Source: Oscillospiraceae bacterium
Lineage (GTDB): Bacteria > Bacillota > Clostridia > Oscillospirales > Acutalibacteraceae
DNA: 5,538 bases
Direction: 5' to 3'
NCBI GenBank assembly: GCA_902761265.1
Contig: CACWJV010000151.1
Span: 1-5,538, forward strand
The notes below the pieces were generated by a model, which did no database searches, had not been told where the DNA came from, and was given only the letters and a program-made list of their open reading frames with translations. Positions within the stretch are counted from its first letter, which is position 1; each line of letters begins with the position of its first letter. A program made the translations under genes and the position numbers. Positions 3,865-5,538 of this stretch are shown here, piece by piece.

Positions 3865-5538
3865 ATGAAAAAACATTTATCCACCTCTCTTTCCCTGCTG
3901 CTCGCGCTCATTTTGCTGGTGAGCAGCATCCCGTTCGCCTTTGCCGCGGACCCGGTGCACATTGCGTCGGCAGAAGATTTTGCCACCTTTGTTGCCGGTG
4001 ACGCAGCCGCCGACGCTGTGCTCGACGCGGATATCGACCTCGGCGAATGGACCACCGCGTTTACCGATGGCTACAGCGGTACGTTCGACGGCAACGGCCA
4101 CAGTATTAGCTATACCAAAACCAATCCGACAGGTAATTTCCATTCCCTCATCAAAATTCTGAATAAAGGCGGCGTGATTAAGGACCTGACGATCAAGGGT
4201 ACCATGACATTTACGGCAGCGCGCACCTATAACGCATCCTTCGTATATGAGAACCACGGTACGATTGAAGACTGTGTAAACGAAATGAGCATCACCCATA
4301 CCGGCACCAAAAACTGCCAGTATGCAAGCGGCATTGCGGCTAAAAACTACGGTACGGTCAAAGATTGCGTCAACAACGCTGAGATCTCCGTTCGCAATTA
4401 TGCGGGGGGCATCGTTGCCCAAAACTTGGGCGGCACTGTGCTGAACTGCACCAACAACGGAACCATTACTGCCACGAATACTGCCGGTTATGCAGGCGGC
4501 ATCGTTGCAACCATCGGCGCGGCAAGCAGCGCAGACGTCAACCTGATCGAAAACTGCGTCAACAACGGCAACATCACCGGCGGCAGCGGCGATTACGGCT
4601 TTGCCGGAGGCATCGTCGGACAGATCAATATTGCGTCCAGCTATGCCACCTATCAATCACAGCCGAGCATCACCATCAAGGGCTGTTCCTCCACCGGCAC
4701 CCTCTCTGCCGGCGGCGGCACAGATGAATTTGTTGCAAAGAACAACAACCCCGACAACAGCACATTGACCATCGAAGCCGGCGCACCCGCCCATGTGCAC
4801 ACCTATGACGAGGGCAAGATCACCACACCTGCCACCTGCGCCACAGCCGGCGTCAGAACCTACACCTGCACCTCCTGCGACGAGGGAACGGAAGGCCACA
4901 GCTACACGGAGCCTATCCCCGCCACCGGCAACCACACTGCACCCGAAACCTGGACCGCTGAGACCATCGACGGCAACGAAAAACTAGTCAAGCGCTGCAC
5001 CGTCTGCGGTCAGCTTTTGGCGCAAAAATCCGCAGCCGCGGCTGCAACACTCGAAAACGTTCTGCAGTCACTTTCGGACAACTGGTTCCGCCTGACCCCA
5101 AAATTCGGCAGAGACACCAACGTCTGCACCATGCTGTCTGACGCGATCACAAGCTACGGCTATGAAGGTGTCGCTGTTTCGGTCGCCGCGGCTGAAAACC
5201 CGGCCGACGGTACCGCTGCCATTGCCGAAAACGGCGATATCACCTATTTCTACGCCGATCCGGCGGTCTACCGTCCGCTGTGGTTCGCGTCCATCCCCGT
5301 CACCTTCACCCTTTCGCTCGAGGACGCAGACACCACCTATGAAAAGAACGCTGTCATCAACTGGGATGCTGACAAGGCAAAGACCGCCATGGAAGACAAC
5401 ATCGTCTCCTATGTGACCGCAGACGTCATGAAGGGAGACAATGAATCACTCGAAGCGGTGACAGATGCACTCGTTTTGCCGAAGGTCGCGCTGGATGAAA
5501 CCGGCAACCGCCAGCTTTGGGCGCTGATCTCCTGGACC
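3865..5538 (+). CDS. Modular exported surface protein: GLUG-like repeats plus atrophied Ig-like domain (3' end outside window)
   Basis: An open frame of 558 codons reaches the window edge with no stop, so the gene is partial. AGGAG at 3852-3856, eight bases before ATG, sets the start. Order of parts: signal peptide (1-27, AFA-A, so type I cleavage); a beta-helix entry with 'YSGTFDGNGHSI' (70-81); GLUG-like repeats (about 125-285); two Cys-X-X-Cys modules (335-338 and 378-381) in a 'TPATCATAGVRTYTCTSC'-type linker common in gut Firmicutes surface proteins; an Ala-rich helix (388-403); a 'GRDTNV' module with 'GDITYFYADP' (405-500); and the start of an atrophied bacterial Ig-like domain (about 510 onward, 'VMKGDN...ALVLP...ISWT'). 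This is an extracellular adhesin or ligand-binding architecture, with no enzyme signature seen. The candidate cobalamin riboswitch and attenuator upstream suggest corrinoid-responsive expression. A C-terminal anchor or ligand-binding domain is expected beyond the edge but is not seen. Confidence 0.85.
   Translation, partial: MKKHLSTSLSLLLALILLVSSIPFAFAADPVHIASAEDFATFVAGDAAADAVLDADIDLGEWTTAFTDGYSGTFDGNGHSISYTKTNPTGNFHSLIKILNKGGVIKDLTIKGTMTFTAARTYNASFVYENHGTIEDCVNEMSITHTGTKNCQYASGIAAKNYGTVKDCVNNAEISVRNYAGGIVAQNLGGTVLNCTNNGTITATNTAGYAGGIVATIGAASSADVNLIENCVNNGNITGGSGDYGFAGGIVGQINIASSYATYQSQPSITIKGCSSTGTLSAGGGTDEFVAKNNNPDNSTLTIEAGAPAHVHTYDEGKITTPATCATAGVRTYTCTSCDEGTEGHSYTEPIPATGNHTAPETWTAETIDGNEKLVKRCTVCGQLLAQKSAAAAATLENVLQSLSDNWFRLTPKFGRDTNVCTMLSDAITSYGYEGVAVSVAAAENPADGTAAIAENGDITYFYADPAVYRPLWFASIPVTFTLSLEDADTTYEKNAVINWDADKAKTAMEDNIVSYVTADVMKGDNESLEAVTDALVLPKVALDETGNRQLWALISWT
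4252..4719 (+). repeat. GLUG-like repeat array within the surface protein
   Basis: About five degenerate units can be read. Each has a short strand ending in a Cys-containing turn: IEDCVNEMSI, VKDCVNNAEI, VLNCTNNGTI, IENCVNNGNI and IKGCSSTGTL. They are separated by (A/S)GGI(V/A)-type turns (YASGIAAKN, YAGGIVAQN, YAGGIVATI, FAGGIVGQI). The period is roughly 30-45 residues. The pattern fits a right-handed beta-helix of GLUG-containing adhesins. A Cys recurs at the same place in every unit, suggesting a stacked Cys ladder along the helix. Confidence 0.75.
4804..5014 (+). other. Cys-X-X-Cys linker modules in the surface protein
   Basis: Codons about 314-383. The first module has Cys325 and CTSC (335-338), then an 'EPIPATGNHT' end. 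The second, degenerate, ends in CTVC (378-381). Such modules recur between domains of large gut Firmicutes surface proteins. Paired CxxC motifs could bind a metal or form disulphides; nothing here decides between them. Confidence 0.55.

Noticed and set aside
3877..4656. 259-codon minus-strand open frame opposite the surface-protein gene
   Set aside because: The plus-strand frame has a signal peptide, a ribosome binding site and recognisable repeats. The minus frame is its reverse reading and shows no domain.

Overview
The window looks like chromosomal DNA from a Gram-positive gut Clostridia-type bacterium (Oscillospirales-like is my guess). The basis is moderate-to-high GC coding sequence, GGAG-type ribosome binding sites, three export signals of the MKK-hydrophobic-AxA type, compact intrinsic terminators, and a surface protein built from modules typical of gut Firmicutes (GLUG-like repeats, Cys-containing linker modules, an atrophied bacterial Ig-like segment). 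This assignment is inference from style, not from a marker gene.

Region 1 (1-1698) holds a complete 543-aa exported alpha/beta-hydrolase-like protein of the LCAT/lipase type, closed by a strong intrinsic terminator. Region 2 (1699-3543) holds a second 543-aa protein, about three quarters identical by eye, with its own leader, a matching GGAGTT ribosome binding site and a nearly identical terminator hairpin. The two are a tandem duplication that has since diverged. In both, the place where a lipase carries its Gly-X-Ser-X-Gly nucleophile elbow reads Ser-Arg-Cys-Glu-Gly or Thr-Arg-Cys-Glu-Gly. The expected catalytic Ser is therefore a Cys, followed by a further Cys pair.

Region 3 (3544-3864) is a 5' leader with a near-consensus promoter, an RNA that resembles a compact, divergent cobalamin riboswitch, and a long two-part terminator hairpin with a U-rich tail just before the next ribosome binding site. 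The riboswitch evidence is a P1 stem, a GGGAATCCGGT...AATCCGGAGC core, a B12-box-like AGTCAGG..CCTGCC, and a possible L5-L13 kissing pair. The layout suggests control by transcription attenuation in response to a corrinoid.

Region 4 (3865-5538) is the first 558 codons of an exported modular surface protein that runs off the right edge. It has a signal peptide, a beta-helix-like GLUG repeat domain, Cys-X-X-Cys linker modules, a 'GRDTNV' module and the start of an atrophied Ig-like domain. Its control by a cobalamin-like riboswitch suggests a cell-surface role in corrinoid capture or use, but no cobalamin-binding domain lies inside the window. The hydrolase pair and the surface protein are on the same strand but are separated by terminators, so they are probably independent transcription units.
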